Below, one piece after another: positions 15,017 to 23,548 of a DNA stretch of 64,000 nucleotides. A program made the position numbers and the translations under genes. The stretch is from AWTP1-13 sp963840445. Its GTDB lineage: Bacteria; Pseudomonadota; Alphaproteobacteria; Rhizobiales; Hyphomicrobiaceae. The first letter of the stretch is position 1; every line of letters begins with the position of its first letter. The notes under the pieces were generated by a model that saw only the letters and a list, made by a program, of their open reading frames with translations, was not told where the DNA came from and ran no database searches. The stretch lies in NCBI GenBank assembly GCA_963840445.1, contig CAWIZC010000024.1:248001-312000 (forward strand). The letters are read 5' to 3'.

Positions 15017-16309
15017 CTAGACCGGCTCGCGTTCCACGAGCGCCCCCATGTCGACCGGGTGGGCCATGGCCGCGTGCAGCTTGTCGGCGTCGAGCTCGCC
15101 TTCCCAGCGGCTGATGACCACGGTCGCCACGCCGTTGCCGACCAGATTGGTCAGCGCCCGGCACTCGCTCATGAACTTGTCGATGCCGAGTAGGACCGCC
15201 AGCGACTGGATCGGGATGTCGGGGATGATGGACAGGGTGGCGGCGAGCGTCACGAAGCCGGCACCCGTCACGCCAGACGCGCCTTTCGACGTCAGCATGG
15301 CGATGGCGAGGATGGACAGCTCTTGGCCGAACGTCAGCGGCGTGTTGGTCGCCTGGGCCAGGAACAGCGTCGCCAGCGTCATGTAGATGTTGGTGCCGTC
15401 CAAATTAAAGCTGTAGCCGGTCGGGATGACGAGGCCGACGACCGAGCGCGAGGCGCCGAGCCGCTCCATCTTGTGCATCATGTGCGGCAGCACGGTCTCC
15501 GAGGAGGAGGTGCCCAGCACGATCAGCAGCTCGTCCTTGATGTAGGCCAGGAAGCGCAGGATCGAGAAGCCGGCCAGCCGCGCGATGGTGCCGAGCACGA
15601 GCAAAATGAACAGGAGGCTCGTGAAATAGAAAGTGACGACAAGTTGGGCGAGATTCCACAGTGAGCCGACGCCGTAAGCGCCGATGGTGAACGCCATCGC
15701 TCCGAATGCGCCGATTGGGGCAGCGCGCACGACGATGCCGATGATGCGGAAGAACATCTTGCCGGCCATGTCGATCGCCGAGGCGATGCGGTGGCCGGTC
15801 TCGCCCATGGTCGACACTGCGAAGCCGCTCAGAATGGAAATCAGCAGCACCTGCAGCAGATCGCCCTTGGCGAATGCGTCGAAAAACGAGTTGGGGATGA
15901 TCGCCAGCAGATGGGCGACGATGCCCTCTTCCTTGGCGCGCGTGACGTAGCTCGATATGGCCTTGGGATCGAGCTGCGCCGGGTCGATGTTGAAGCCTTT
16001 GCCGGGCTGCAGCACCTCGCCGACGATGAGGCCGATGACCAATGCCACGGTCGACACGACCTCGAAATAAATGAGCGTCTTGGCGCCGACCCGGCCGACC
16101 TTCTTCAGGTCGCCCATGGTGGAGATGCCGTGCACGATGGTGCAGAAGATCACCGGCGCAATCATCATCTTGATGAGGGCGATGAAGCCGTCGCCCAGCG
16201 GCTTCAGGGCGGTGCCGGTGTCGGGGTAGTAGTAGCCGACCAGTACGCCGAGGACGATGGCGATCAGCACCTGGATGTAGAGAACGGTATACCAAGGGCG
16301 GCTTTGCAT
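15017..16309 (-). CDS. dctA: C4-dicarboxylate:cation symporter DctA
   Basis: A 430-residue member of the DAACS (glutamate/aspartate:Na+/H+ symporter) family with eight membrane helices and two hairpins. Diagnostic stretches: ALIKMMIAPVIFCTIVHGI, the serine-rich hairpin VLGTSSSETVLPHMM, GYSFNLDGTNIYMTLATLFL (cation site) and TSKGASGVTGAGFVTL (second hairpin). Family members take up succinate, fumarate and malate. No dctBD regulators are next to it in the window, and I see no convincing sigma-54 site upstream. Confidence 0.95.
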   Translation of the reverse strand: MQSRPWYTVLYIQVLIAIVLGVLVGYYYPDTGTALKPLGDGFIALIKMMIAPVIFCTIVHGISTMGDLKKVGRVGAKTLIYFEVVSTVALVIGLIVGEVLQPGKGFNIDPAQLDPKAISSYVTRAKEEGIVAHLLAIIPNSFFDAFAKGDLLQVLLISILSGFAVSTMGETGHRIASAIDMAGKMFFRIIGIVVRAAPIGAFGAMAFTIGAYGVGSLWNLAQLVVTFYFTSLLFILLVLGTIARLAGFSILRFLAYIKDELLIVLGTSSSETVLPHMMHKMERLGASRSVVGLVIPTGYSFNLDGTNIYMTLATLFLAQATNTPLTFGQELSILAIAMLTSKGASGVTGAGFVTLAATLSIIPDIPIQSLAVLLGIDKFMSECRALTNLVGNGVATVVISRWEGELDADKLHAAMAHPVDMGALVEREPV

Positions 16310-16553
16310 GGCGTGTTCAACCGGGCTTCTTTGCAGCGAGAGTCAGGCGAACCGAGCCAGCGGGGCGAACGATCCGGCTGGAACTCGCGACTGATCTGCA
16401 AACAAGCCAACGCCTTCTCGGCATGCTTGGCAAGCGCCGGTTGTGCGCGCCTGCCGTGCACGCGCGGCGCTCAAGCTGCATGGACGGGTGGGACTCGGTT
16501 TCGCAACGCAACAGGAAATTGCCAGCGCCACCACAGCTCGAAGGTGGTGACGC

Positions 16554-17693
16554 TCAGTTCAGCCGCCCGCACGCCAGCCGTGCCGAATAGTCGTCCTGAG
16601 TTGCATGAATCATGAGGGAACGATTGGCGACGTCAGCGAGGGTCAGACGCGCGGCAACGACGGGTTTGGTGGCCGTTCCGTCGGCATCGGCCTCGAGGTG
16701 GGGCAGGTTACCCAGATGGCTGGTGAAAGTTGTTCCGCTGAGCTGGCCGGTGCCCGACAACCACAAATGACTGCCCGCTGCCATACCGGGAACGAGCTCC
16801 CCATCTTTTGCCGCAGCACCGCAATTGGCGTTTTCATGCACGTGGAATGCGTACAATCCGGGACGCAAGCCCTTCAGGTTGGGCTTGAGCAGCAAGGCCG
16901 CTTCCTTTCGCCCCGCGACCATGATTTCGGTGTTCCCCACAGTGAGGGTGCCGATCAATTCTCCCGCGCCGCGGGTTGAGGTCAGTCTCACATTGACATC
17001 GACCTTGAGTGGATTCTGCGGCCAGGTCAGAAACTGCCGGAACATCTCAGCCTTCTGCTCGATCGTCAGCGCGCTTGCCGCGCTGCGTTTCTCGCCCTTG
17101 GGCGGTGCGCTCTTGGCGAGGAACGCATCGAAGCCTTTTTGGATGGCTGCCAAGGGTGAAGGATCGTCAGGCAGAGCGATTGCGGCCGTTTCCACATGCT
17201 GATGCTTGGTGTGTTCCGAAGCCGATGTAATCACCAGCACCGTCTTTGTCTGCGCCAAAACGCTACCGTCGACCTTGACGACGTCTATGGCGATCTCTGA
17301 TCTTCCCTGCGTCCCGGCCGGCACGATGATGGCGAGCTGCCGCGCAGCAGGCAAAGGCACGGCCCAGCTTCCAGCACTCAGGGTGTAGCCGTCAGAGAGG
17401 CCCACGAAGGGAGGCAGACCGCGAACGCGAATGAAGCTGTTCTGCGGCACGGCGCCCTGCGGTCCGACTTGGATAGAAAGCTGCGTCTTGGAGGCGGGCG
17501 CAGCATGAGTGAGCGGCGCAACGGTGATGAAGACGCGCGGTGATTCCTGTGCCGATACAGGCGGCACCAAAGGCGCCGAGGCGAAGGCCAGGGTTGCGGC
17601 AAGACCGATAGCCATGCCAACCGCGCGAGGTCGGCAGACGAACCATAGGCATCTGCCAAACCCGAAAAAATCAAGAAGATGAAGGCCCCGCAC
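16554..17693 (-). CDS. Secreted protein with degenerate Cu/Zn superoxide dismutase domain
   Basis: A 379-residue exported protein. A signal peptide (MAIGLAATLAFASAP) starts at residue 27, so the real start may be ATG 17615 rather than 17693. Residues about 50-160 look like an immunoglobulin-type beta domain (VFITVAPLTHAAPASKT, IRVRGLPPFVGLSDGYTL). Residues about 230-379 match Cu/Zn SOD: GLYAFHVHENANCG (two Cu His), AAGSHLWLSG (bridging His), FTSHLGNLPHLEADADGTA (His and Asp of the Zn site), RSLMIHATQDDYS (fourth Cu His), ACGRL (disulfide Cys). The second Zn histidine is replaced and the loop carrying the active-site Arg is shortened. Activity is uncertain; a copper-binding role is possible. 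Confidence 0.75.
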   Translation of the reverse strand: MRGLHLLDFFGFGRCLWFVCRPRAVGMAIGLAATLAFASAPLVPPVSAQESPRVFITVAPLTHAAPASKTQLSIQVGPQGAVPQNSFIRVRGLPPFVGLSDGYTLSAGSWAVPLPAARQLAIIVPAGTQGRSEIAIDVVKVDGSVLAQTKTVLVITSASEHTKHQHVETAAIALPDDPSPLAAIQKGFDAFLAKSAPPKGEKRSAASALTIEQKAEMFRQFLTWPQNPLKVDVNVRLTSTRGAGELIGTLTVGNTEIMVAGRKEAALLLKPNLKGLRPGLYAFHVHENANCGAAAKDGELVPGMAAGSHLWLSGTGQLSGTTFTSHLGNLPHLEADADGTATKPVVAARLTLADVANRSLMIHATQDDYSARLACGRLN

Positions 17694-17928
17694 CCTGCAC
17701 CTCTTAAATGTCTGACATCAATCCAACTGGCAATCCCGCAATCTGACCGGAATGACAGTATGAGCGAACGACAGCGCTCAGGCTGGCTTGATTAGTACAC
17801 TCTTGCGACGGAAGAGTCTTGCCCTTGCACCAGTCCGGACTTCCGCTTCGGTCGTCAGGCGTGCGTTGCGCTTCGAACCCAACTAACATACTGGCAATGG
17901 CAATACTCGTCTCGGGGGAGACGCAAAG

Positions 17929-19371
17929 GTGGCGTCGACGGTAACGATACCGCTATGGGCAGCGGCAGCGCTGGGGCTGCTAGCGGCCATTGCCTTGGTG
18001 GACCGGCTGTTTGGGCCGGCCATCGGCTGGTGGCTCAGGCGACGCGCCAACCGCGCCATCGACGAGCTGAACCAGCGGCTACGGCTGAAGATCCCGCCGT
18101 TCAAGCTGGCGCGGCGGCGCCGCCTGATTGAGCAGCTGATGTTCGATCCCGACATCCTCAAGGCAGTCGAGGACGAGGCCAAAGCGCGCGGCGAGCCCAA
18201 GTCGGTCACGCACGCACGCGCACGCCGCTACGCCAAGGAGATTATCCCGGCGTTCAGCGCCTATACGTATTTCCGCGTCGGCACCGCGCTGGCCATGCGC
18301 ATATCGACCGCGCTCTACCGCGTGCGTCTCGGCGCCATCGACGAGGGCAAACTCTACCAGGTGCCGGACGATGCCTCGGTGGTGTTTGTCATCAATCACC
18401 GCTCCAACATGGACTACGTGCTGGTCACCTACCTTGTCTCGCAGAGCTCGGCGCTCAGCTACGCGGTCGGTGAGTGGGCGCGGGTGTGGGCGCTGCAGGG
18501 CCTGATCCGGGCCATGGGCGGCTACTTCGTGCGCCGCGACAGCTCCAACCCACTTTATCGCAAGGTGCTGGCCCGCTACGTGCACCTCGCCACCGCCTCC
18601 GGCGTGGCGCAGGCGGTGTTCCCGGAAGGCGGGCTGACGCGCGATGGCAGTCTGCGGCCGCCCAAGCTCGGGCTGCTCAGCTACATGGTGTCGGGCTTCG
18701 ACCCGCAGGGTGCCCGCGATATCGTGTTCGTGCCGGTCGGCCTCAACTACGACCGGGTGCTGGAGGACCGCATCCTGACGGCGGCCGGCTCCACGCCGCA
18801 GGGCGAGCGCCCGCGTTTCGCCTTCAACCCCTTGATGCTGACGGGGTTTCTGCTGCGCAACTTGTGGCTCAGGCTGCGCGGGCGCTGGTATCGCTACGGC
18901 TATGCGTGCGTCAGCTTCGGCAATCCGATGTCGCTGCGAACTTACCTCGGCGAACGCGGCGTCGACCTGCGCGCGCTTGCCCCCGAGCCGCGCTTTGCCG
19001 AGATCGAGCGGCTAGGCAACCGACTGATGTACGAGGTGGGCCGGGTGGTGCCGGCGCTGCCCGTCTCGCTAGTGGCGACTGCCATCCTGGCGGGCGGCCA
19101 GCGCGGCCTGTCCGGCCTGGAGATCAAGGGCGCTGTGTTCGAGCTGATGGAGACGCTGAAGGCGCAGGGTGCCCACGTGCACATTCCTCGCCAGGACCAG
19201 GAGTATGCCGTCGAGGTGGGCCTGCGCATGCTGCTGATGCGGCATCTGGTGCTGCTGCAGGACGGTGTCTACCGCTCCAATGAGAAGGAGACCGCGCTGC
19301 TGCGCTACTACGCCAACGCCATCGCCCACCTCGTGAAGGTCGATGCTCCGGCCCCGGCCCTGAGCTTGTAG
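17929..19371 (+). CDS. Glycerol-3-phosphate 1-O-acyltransferase-like (PlsB family)
   Basis: A 480-residue PlsB-type acyltransferase. One N-terminal helix (IPLWAAAALGLLAAIALVD) anchors it. The acyltransferase motifs are NHRSNMDY (H-x4-D), VFPEGGLTRDGSLRPPKLG (substrate binding) and FVPVGLNYDRV. Family members acylate glycerol-3-phosphate in phospholipid synthesis; shorter alphaproteobacterial members like this could use other acyl acceptors. The GTG at 17929 is preceded by GGGGGAG. The last residues (ALSL) and stop lie inside a REP-like repeat, which truncated or extended the C-terminus. Confidence 0.87.
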   Translation: MASTVTIPLWAAAALGLLAAIALVDRLFGPAIGWWLRRRANRAIDELNQRLRLKIPPFKLARRRRLIEQLMFDPDILKAVEDEAKARGEPKSVTHARARRYAKEIIPAFSAYTYFRVGTALAMRISTALYRVRLGAIDEGKLYQVPDDASVVFVINHRSNMDYVLVTYLVSQSSALSYAVGEWARVWALQGLIRAMGGYFVRRDSSNPLYRKVLARYVHLATASGVAQAVFPEGGLTRDGSLRPPKLGLLSYMVSGFDPQGARDIVFVPVGLNYDRVLEDRILTAAGSTPQGERPRFAFNPLMLTGFLLRNLWLRLRGRWYRYGYACVSFGNPMSLRTYLGERGVDLRALAPEPRFAEIERLGNRLMYEVGRVVPALPVSLVATAILAGGQRGLSGLEIKGAVFELMETLKAQGAHVHIPRQDQEYAVEVGLRMLLMRHLVLLQDGVYRSNEKETALLRYYANAIAHLVKVDAPAPALSL

Positions 19372-19422
19372 AAGGGTGCCTGAGCGGACCACGTCGGGCT
19401 TCGACAGGCTCAGCAGTGGGGG
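19358..19422 (-). repeat. REP-like palindromic element, copy C, ending the PlsB-like ORF
   Basis: CCCTGAGCTTGTAGAAGGG then a spacer then GGCTTCGACAGGCTCAGCAG, reverse orientation. One base (C of TTGTCGAA) is missing; the resulting TAG is the stop codon of the upstream acyltransferase gene. Confidence 0.72.
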
Positions 19423-19474
19423 TTCGGCACAGGGTGCTTGCACTGGGGGCTCAGCACTGGGCGAACGCAAGCCG

Positions 19475-20134
19475 CTAGGCTTTGACGGAGGAGCCGTCGT
19501 GGCTGGCAGCCGTGCCGGTGCCGCCGGCAGCCCGCTGGTGGGACAGGCCTGCGAGGTAGGTGCCGACCAGATCCTCGATCAGGCGGCTCGCCGCCTCGCT
19601 GGTGACGACAGACAGCTTGTCAGCCGTCGAGAGCGAGGTGATGCCGTGCACGCCGGCCCACAGCACGCGCGCCGCGCGCTGCCGCTCGGCTTCCTGGCCA
19701 GGCTGAAACAGCGGGCTCAAGGCCTCCTCGACGCGGCGCATCAGGCCTTCGAGCTTCTGCTGGTACCAGGCCGGCAGCTCGGTGCTGGTCGGCATGTGGT
19801 GCTCGAACAGCAAATTCCACAGACGCGGGTTCTCATGCGTGAAGGCTAGATAAGCCTGGGCCAATCGCTCGACACGTTTGTCGGCATCGCCGTCGCTGCG
19901 CAGCACCCCGATCAGGCGGCCATCGAGCGCGTCGAGCACGCGGGCTTCGACGTTGAGCACCACGTCGTCCAGGTTCTGGAACATGTTGTAGATTGTGCCG
20001 GGCGAGTAGCTGATGCGCCGGGCGATCTCGCGGGCGGACAGTCCGGCCAGCCCCTGCGATTGGATAATGTCCTGCGCAGCATTGAGAATCAGCTCGCGTA
20101 GCTGCTGCGGCGTATGCGTTGACCGTCGTCCCAT
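19475..20134 (-). CDS. TetR-family transcriptional regulator
   Basis: A 219-residue regulator. The TetR HTH is in residues about 10-60: LRELILNAAQDIIQSQGLAG, LSAREIARRISYSPGTIYN, MFQNLDDVVLNVEARVLDA. The C-terminal ligand domain (LAQAYLAFTHENPRLWNLLF, ARVLWAGVHGITSLSTADK) is of the WHG type. The ATG at 20134 (MGRRSTHTP) gives the usual short arm before the HTH; the frame is open to 20191. It is convergent with the PlsB-like gene. Its targets are unknown. Confidence 0.9.
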   Translation of the reverse strand: MGRRSTHTPQQLRELILNAAQDIIQSQGLAGLSAREIARRISYSPGTIYNMFQNLDDVVLNVEARVLDALDGRLIGVLRSDGDADKRVERLAQAYLAFTHENPRLWNLLFEHHMPTSTELPAWYQQKLEGLMRRVEEALSPLFQPGQEAERQRAARVLWAGVHGITSLSTADKLSVVTSEAASRLIEDLVGTYLAGLSHQRAAGGTGTAASHDGSSVKA

Positions 20135-20438
20135 GGCCGTCCCGGCGGCAGTGTTTCCATGCGCTGCGAGCGCGCAGGTGTCTGCCAGCATAGGTGGAAA
20201 GCGGGCTGTTCGGCAAATACAACCACTGATTGCTGAGGCAATCGGCAGACTTCTGACGAACGGTGGGACTGCGGGGTGGCTTTATGGCGCCGCTCCGCGC
20301 GCAGGCAGCGCGCCCTAGAGGGAGATCGTTCTTGATGGAAGCACTTCAGCTTCCACAAGAACGTGAACCTCACTCTACACTCAAGGAGCACAGCAGGATT
20401 GACGCTTCAGCCACAACCATCCCGTTGGGGCAATGTGA
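20135..20438. other. Intergenic stretch, no gene seen
   Basis: Between the TetR start and the next repeats. I see no convincing coding frame or RNA gene. It probably holds the promoter of the TetR gene. Confidence 0.5.
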
Positions 20439-20464
20439 TTCAATCTGAAGCGATCCTGCTCTAG
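20439..20464 (+). repeat. 26-bp dispersed repeat, copy 1
   Basis: Contains TTCAATCTGAAGCGATCCTG followed by CTCTAG. The exact reverse complement occurs at 41606-41631. It abuts REP-like copy D, so the two repeats form a composite. Confidence 0.8.
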
Positions 20465-20532
20465 TGCTGAGCTCGCCGAAGCACGGCATTGTGGGACTCA
20501 TTGGCCCTTCGACACGCCCAGGGCTGAGGTCG
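20464..20532 (+). repeat. REP-like palindromic element, copy D
   Basis: GTGCTGAGCTCGCCGAAGCA, a spacer, then CCCTTCGACACGCCCAGGGC. Plus orientation, a diverged copy. It lies 48 bp past the 3' end of the membrane protein gene. Confidence 0.7.
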
Positions 20533-20579
20533 TTGATGTCCGGGCGCAGAGCCGCAGCCATCTACGTCAGGGCACACCC

Positions 20580-22454
20580 CTAGCCGCCTGCGCTCCGTCG
20601 CAGCTGGCGGCACTCGGGACTTTCCAGGAACGATCGCAACTTGCGCAGGCGCTGGTACTCGGGGTGCGGCGTCGGGTCGACATACATGACGCCGAGAGGC
20701 AGCGCTTCCTTGCCGCCGAACACGGTGACGCTCATCTTCGAGCACAGCTCGCGGGCGAGCGCATCATCGAGCGCGCCGATGTCGAAGGTCAGAGGCCGGT
20801 TGCGCAGATAGGGGTCGTTGCGCACCAGCTCGATGCCGTGATGCATGCTGATCGTCTCGATGACGACAGCATCGGACTTGCTGCTGGCGACGGCCGCATT
20901 GGCCCTGGTGTAGGGCGAGAGATAGGCGTGCATTTGCAGCAGATGGATCGGCAGCAGGATCAGCACCGCGGCGGCTGTCGCCGCGGCCATCACGCTCCAT
21001 GCCGACCCGCGCTCCGCAGGCCTTGATTCGAAGATCAGCGCGCCCCAGCCGAAGGCCGCGAGCAGAGCGGCGTTGCCGATCACGCCGTGCACGTAGCGGT
21101 ATCCCCAGCCGATGTCCTGGTAGGGCAGCAGAATGAGCATGGCGAGCAGCGTGAGCAGAATGCCGCCCGTCAGGCAGCGCAGGACTCCGCCAACCCGCCA
21201 GCTGAGCAGCATGCCGGGTACGAGCAGCACGAGCATCAGGGGATGCTGCCAGGCCGCGAAGCGGAGCAGGTTCTGCACCATGGTCTCGGGGCCGGACAGG
21301 CTGAAGTCGCCTAGCATCTGCGCAACCCGCTCAATAAAGAACGAAGCACCCACCGCGCTGGCGGCTTCGCCGGCGATGCCGTGGCCAGCCAGCAGCAGCT
21401 GCCAGTACAGGATCCAGAACACGCCGATGGCCGCATAGCTCACTGTGTAGACCGCGCCGAGCCGCCACCGGCGGTCGAGCAGCATCTGCAGGATGAAGGG
21501 CGCCACGAACAGAGGATGGAAGACGAGTTGATGCAGGCCGGTTGCCAGGAAGCCGACCGAGATCGCCGCCGCATGCCCCAAGTGGGTGTTGCGCAGATAC
21601 AGCCAGAGCCAGATGAGATTGAGGGCGAGGTGCGAGGTCATGGCAAACGGCGTCATGCCCATGCCCAGCACCTGCGGAGACGAGGCGGCGAGCATGACGG
21701 CAACTGCCGAGAGATCGGGCCGGTCGGGCCATAGGCGCCTGGATACTGCGAGCAACGTGACCAGGGCCGTCGCCACCAGGATGGCGTTGGCGATGGCGGG
21801 GTCGAAAACCTTGCCCAGCACACCCCTGATGGCTGCATTGACCGGCAGATAGGTCGAGACCCAGGCGGTGTCGCCGGGCACGGTCAACCGGAAAGCGGGC
21901 TCCAGCGCCCACGACAGCGAGCGCCACTCGGGCGGAATGGGTGCCATGATCCGGCCGCTGGCGATGATCTCGGCATCGAACATCGCCATGATCTCGTCGT
22001 GCGAGACCGGCGTGTAGCTCGCTACATAGCGTGTGCCGAGGACGACCACGATAGTCGCCGCGACGATGGGCACGATTACATTGTTGGGCGTCCACGCAAC
22101 CCAGCTCTTGGCCCACTGACCCCAAGCCGTCGGCAAGGGAAAGGCCGCCAGCGCCAGCAGCAGGGCGCTAATGACAAGCAGCACCAGCGCGTCCTGCGTC
22201 TGCATCAGCATGCGCGTCAGCGGATAGGACGGGGTGAGCTCGAGCTGTTCCACCGCGAGGACGGCGAGAAGGGTGAGCGCTACTCCCCCGAGCAGGCGGC
22301 GCAGGCGCGGCGATAGGCTGGCGGTCACGCTGGGTGACAGAAAGTCGTCGTTCCGGGGCAAGTCACGTTCCGTCTTTACGCCGCATCGCGTGCCGGCGCG
22401 CGCCCATGATTGGGATCGGCGGCGGCAAGGCCCCGGTCGATAGCGCACCGGCAA
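20580..22454 (-). CDS. Polytopic membrane protein (GT-C glycosyltransferase-like)
   Basis: Up to 624 residues with roughly 12 hydrophobic helices and a C-terminal globular tail (about 100 residues). The loop after the second or third helix, RYVASYTPVSHDEIMAMFD, with acidic residues near the membrane face, and the overall layout suggest the GT-C fold of lipid-linked sugar transferases (ArnT/PMT type), but I see no diagnostic family motif and treat it as a hypothetical membrane protein. The start is uncertain: the frame opens with TTG at 22454, and the first 35 residues are not hydrophobic. It stands alone between repeats. Confidence 0.65.
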   Translation of the reverse strand: MPVRYRPGPCRRRSQSWARAGTRCGVKTERDLPRNDDFLSPSVTASLSPRLRRLLGGVALTLLAVLAVEQLELTPSYPLTRMLMQTQDALVLLVISALLLALAAFPLPTAWGQWAKSWVAWTPNNVIVPIVAATIVVVLGTRYVASYTPVSHDEIMAMFDAEIIASGRIMAPIPPEWRSLSWALEPAFRLTVPGDTAWVSTYLPVNAAIRGVLGKVFDPAIANAILVATALVTLLAVSRRLWPDRPDLSAVAVMLAASSPQVLGMGMTPFAMTSHLALNLIWLWLYLRNTHLGHAAAISVGFLATGLHQLVFHPLFVAPFILQMLLDRRWRLGAVYTVSYAAIGVFWILYWQLLLAGHGIAGEAASAVGASFFIERVAQMLGDFSLSGPETMVQNLLRFAAWQHPLMLVLLVPGMLLSWRVGGVLRCLTGGILLTLLAMLILLPYQDIGWGYRYVHGVIGNAALLAAFGWGALIFESRPAERGSAWSVMAAATAAAVLILLPIHLLQMHAYLSPYTRANAAVASSKSDAVVIETISMHHGIELVRNDPYLRNRPLTFDIGALDDALARELCSKMSVTVFGGKEALPLGVMYVDPTPHPEYQRLRKLRSFLESPECRQLRRSAGG

Positions 22455-22723
22455 TCCGTATACACGTTAGCACGCCGTGTGGCGGCCGGGATGCTGCGAC
22501 CAAGTTTCCCGGGCGCGGGTGGCATTGAGAAGGCGGACGTTGCAGGCGGGCAACTTGCTCCGAGTCAGGAAGACGGGCAGCAGCTCTCAACCCATGTCAG
22601 CGATGGGGTGCGTTCCCGGTTTCCTGGATTGTTGCGGATAAGCGCGCGGGTGGTGCCTTCCCCCGCGCGCGGCCAAGGCCCCGGGGCTTCGTCGCAAGGA
22701 ATCGCCAAAGCAGCCGCGACCCG

Positions 22724-22786
22724 GTGCCGAGCGTGTCGAAGCACGGCATCGAACTCATTCGCCCTTCGACAAGCTAAGGGCGAGGG
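22724..22786 (+). repeat. REP-like palindromic element, copy E
   Basis: GTGCCGAGCGTGTCGAAGCA, a spacer, then CCCTTCGACAAGCTAAGGGC. Plus orientation. It is the only recognisable item in the 363-bp gap 22455-22817. Confidence 0.75.
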
Positions 22787-22817
22787 TGCGGGCTTCTGCG
22801 CGCGAACCGGAAGGACG

Positions 22818-23330
22818 TCAGTTGCGGGTGCTCTCGAACAGGAACCAGGTGCGCCGCTCGGCCTCGTCGATCCAGTTCTCGAGCAGGCTCGCCGTCGCCA
22901 CGTCACCGTACTCGTCGCACAGGTCGTGGGTTTCGCGCATGCGCAGGGTGAGTTCCTTGTTGTCGTCGCGCAATTCGGCCAGCATGTCCTGCGGCGTGAC
23001 ATAGTCGGCATCGTTGTCGGCGACCCGCTGCAGGCGGGCGATGTGACCGATCGAGCGGATGGTGGTGCCGCCGATCTTGCGCGCTCGCTCGGCGATGTCG
23101 TCGGTGGTGGCGAAGATCTGCTCGGACTGCTCATCGAGCATCAGGTGATAGTCGCGGAAATGCGGCCCCGAGATGTGCCAGTGGAAATTCTTGGTCTTGA
23201 CGTAGAGCGCGAACATGTCGGCGAGCAAGGTCGTGAGAGCCGCCGAGACGTCCCGCGTAGCGTTGGACGAGAGATTGGTCGGCGTCTTCAGCGGAGCGGC
23301 GCGCCGCTCCTTGGCATCCTTGGTTGTCAT
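22818..23330 (-). CDS. dps: Dps-family DNA-protecting ferritin-like protein
   Basis: A 170-residue Dps. The intersubunit ferroxidase residues are in KNFHWHISGPHFRDYHLMLD and DEQSEQIFATTDDIAERA (two His, Asp, Glu). TPQDMLAELRDDNKELTLRM and GDVATASLLENWIDEAERR are the usual C-terminal helices. Dps dodecamers bind DNA and oxidise Fe(II) with peroxide during starvation or oxidative stress. A basic N-terminal tail (MTTKDAKERRAAPLK) could bind DNA. Confidence 0.94.
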   Translation of the reverse strand: MTTKDAKERRAAPLKTPTNLSSNATRDVSAALTTLLADMFALYVKTKNFHWHISGPHFRDYHLMLDEQSEQIFATTDDIAERARKIGGTTIRSIGHIARLQRVADNDADYVTPQDMLAELRDDNKELTLRMRETHDLCDEYGDVATASLLENWIDEAERRTWFLFESTRN

Positions 23331-23548
23331 TGTGCAGCACTCCTGTTTGGATGTGGAACGTAGATTGGGGCAGGCTGGTTGCGGGCTCCCCTTGCATCAT
23401 CGGCGGCTCCACGGGCGGGGTGCATTGGGAGAAACCCTGATGGCGGCCGGGATTTGCCCTCGCTCCGCGCTCGCAGGCGTCAAGCCTCAGCAATCCTCAA
23501 CGCTTCGAAGTTGACCGAAAGTGGGCGCCTCGCCTTGGGCTGCGCCCT

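Noticed and set aside
16310..16553. A possible sigma-54 promoter upstream of dctA (TTGGC ... TTTGCAG on the minus strand)
   Set aside because: Spacing between the GG and GC elements is 7 instead of 10 bases, so it does not fit the consensus.
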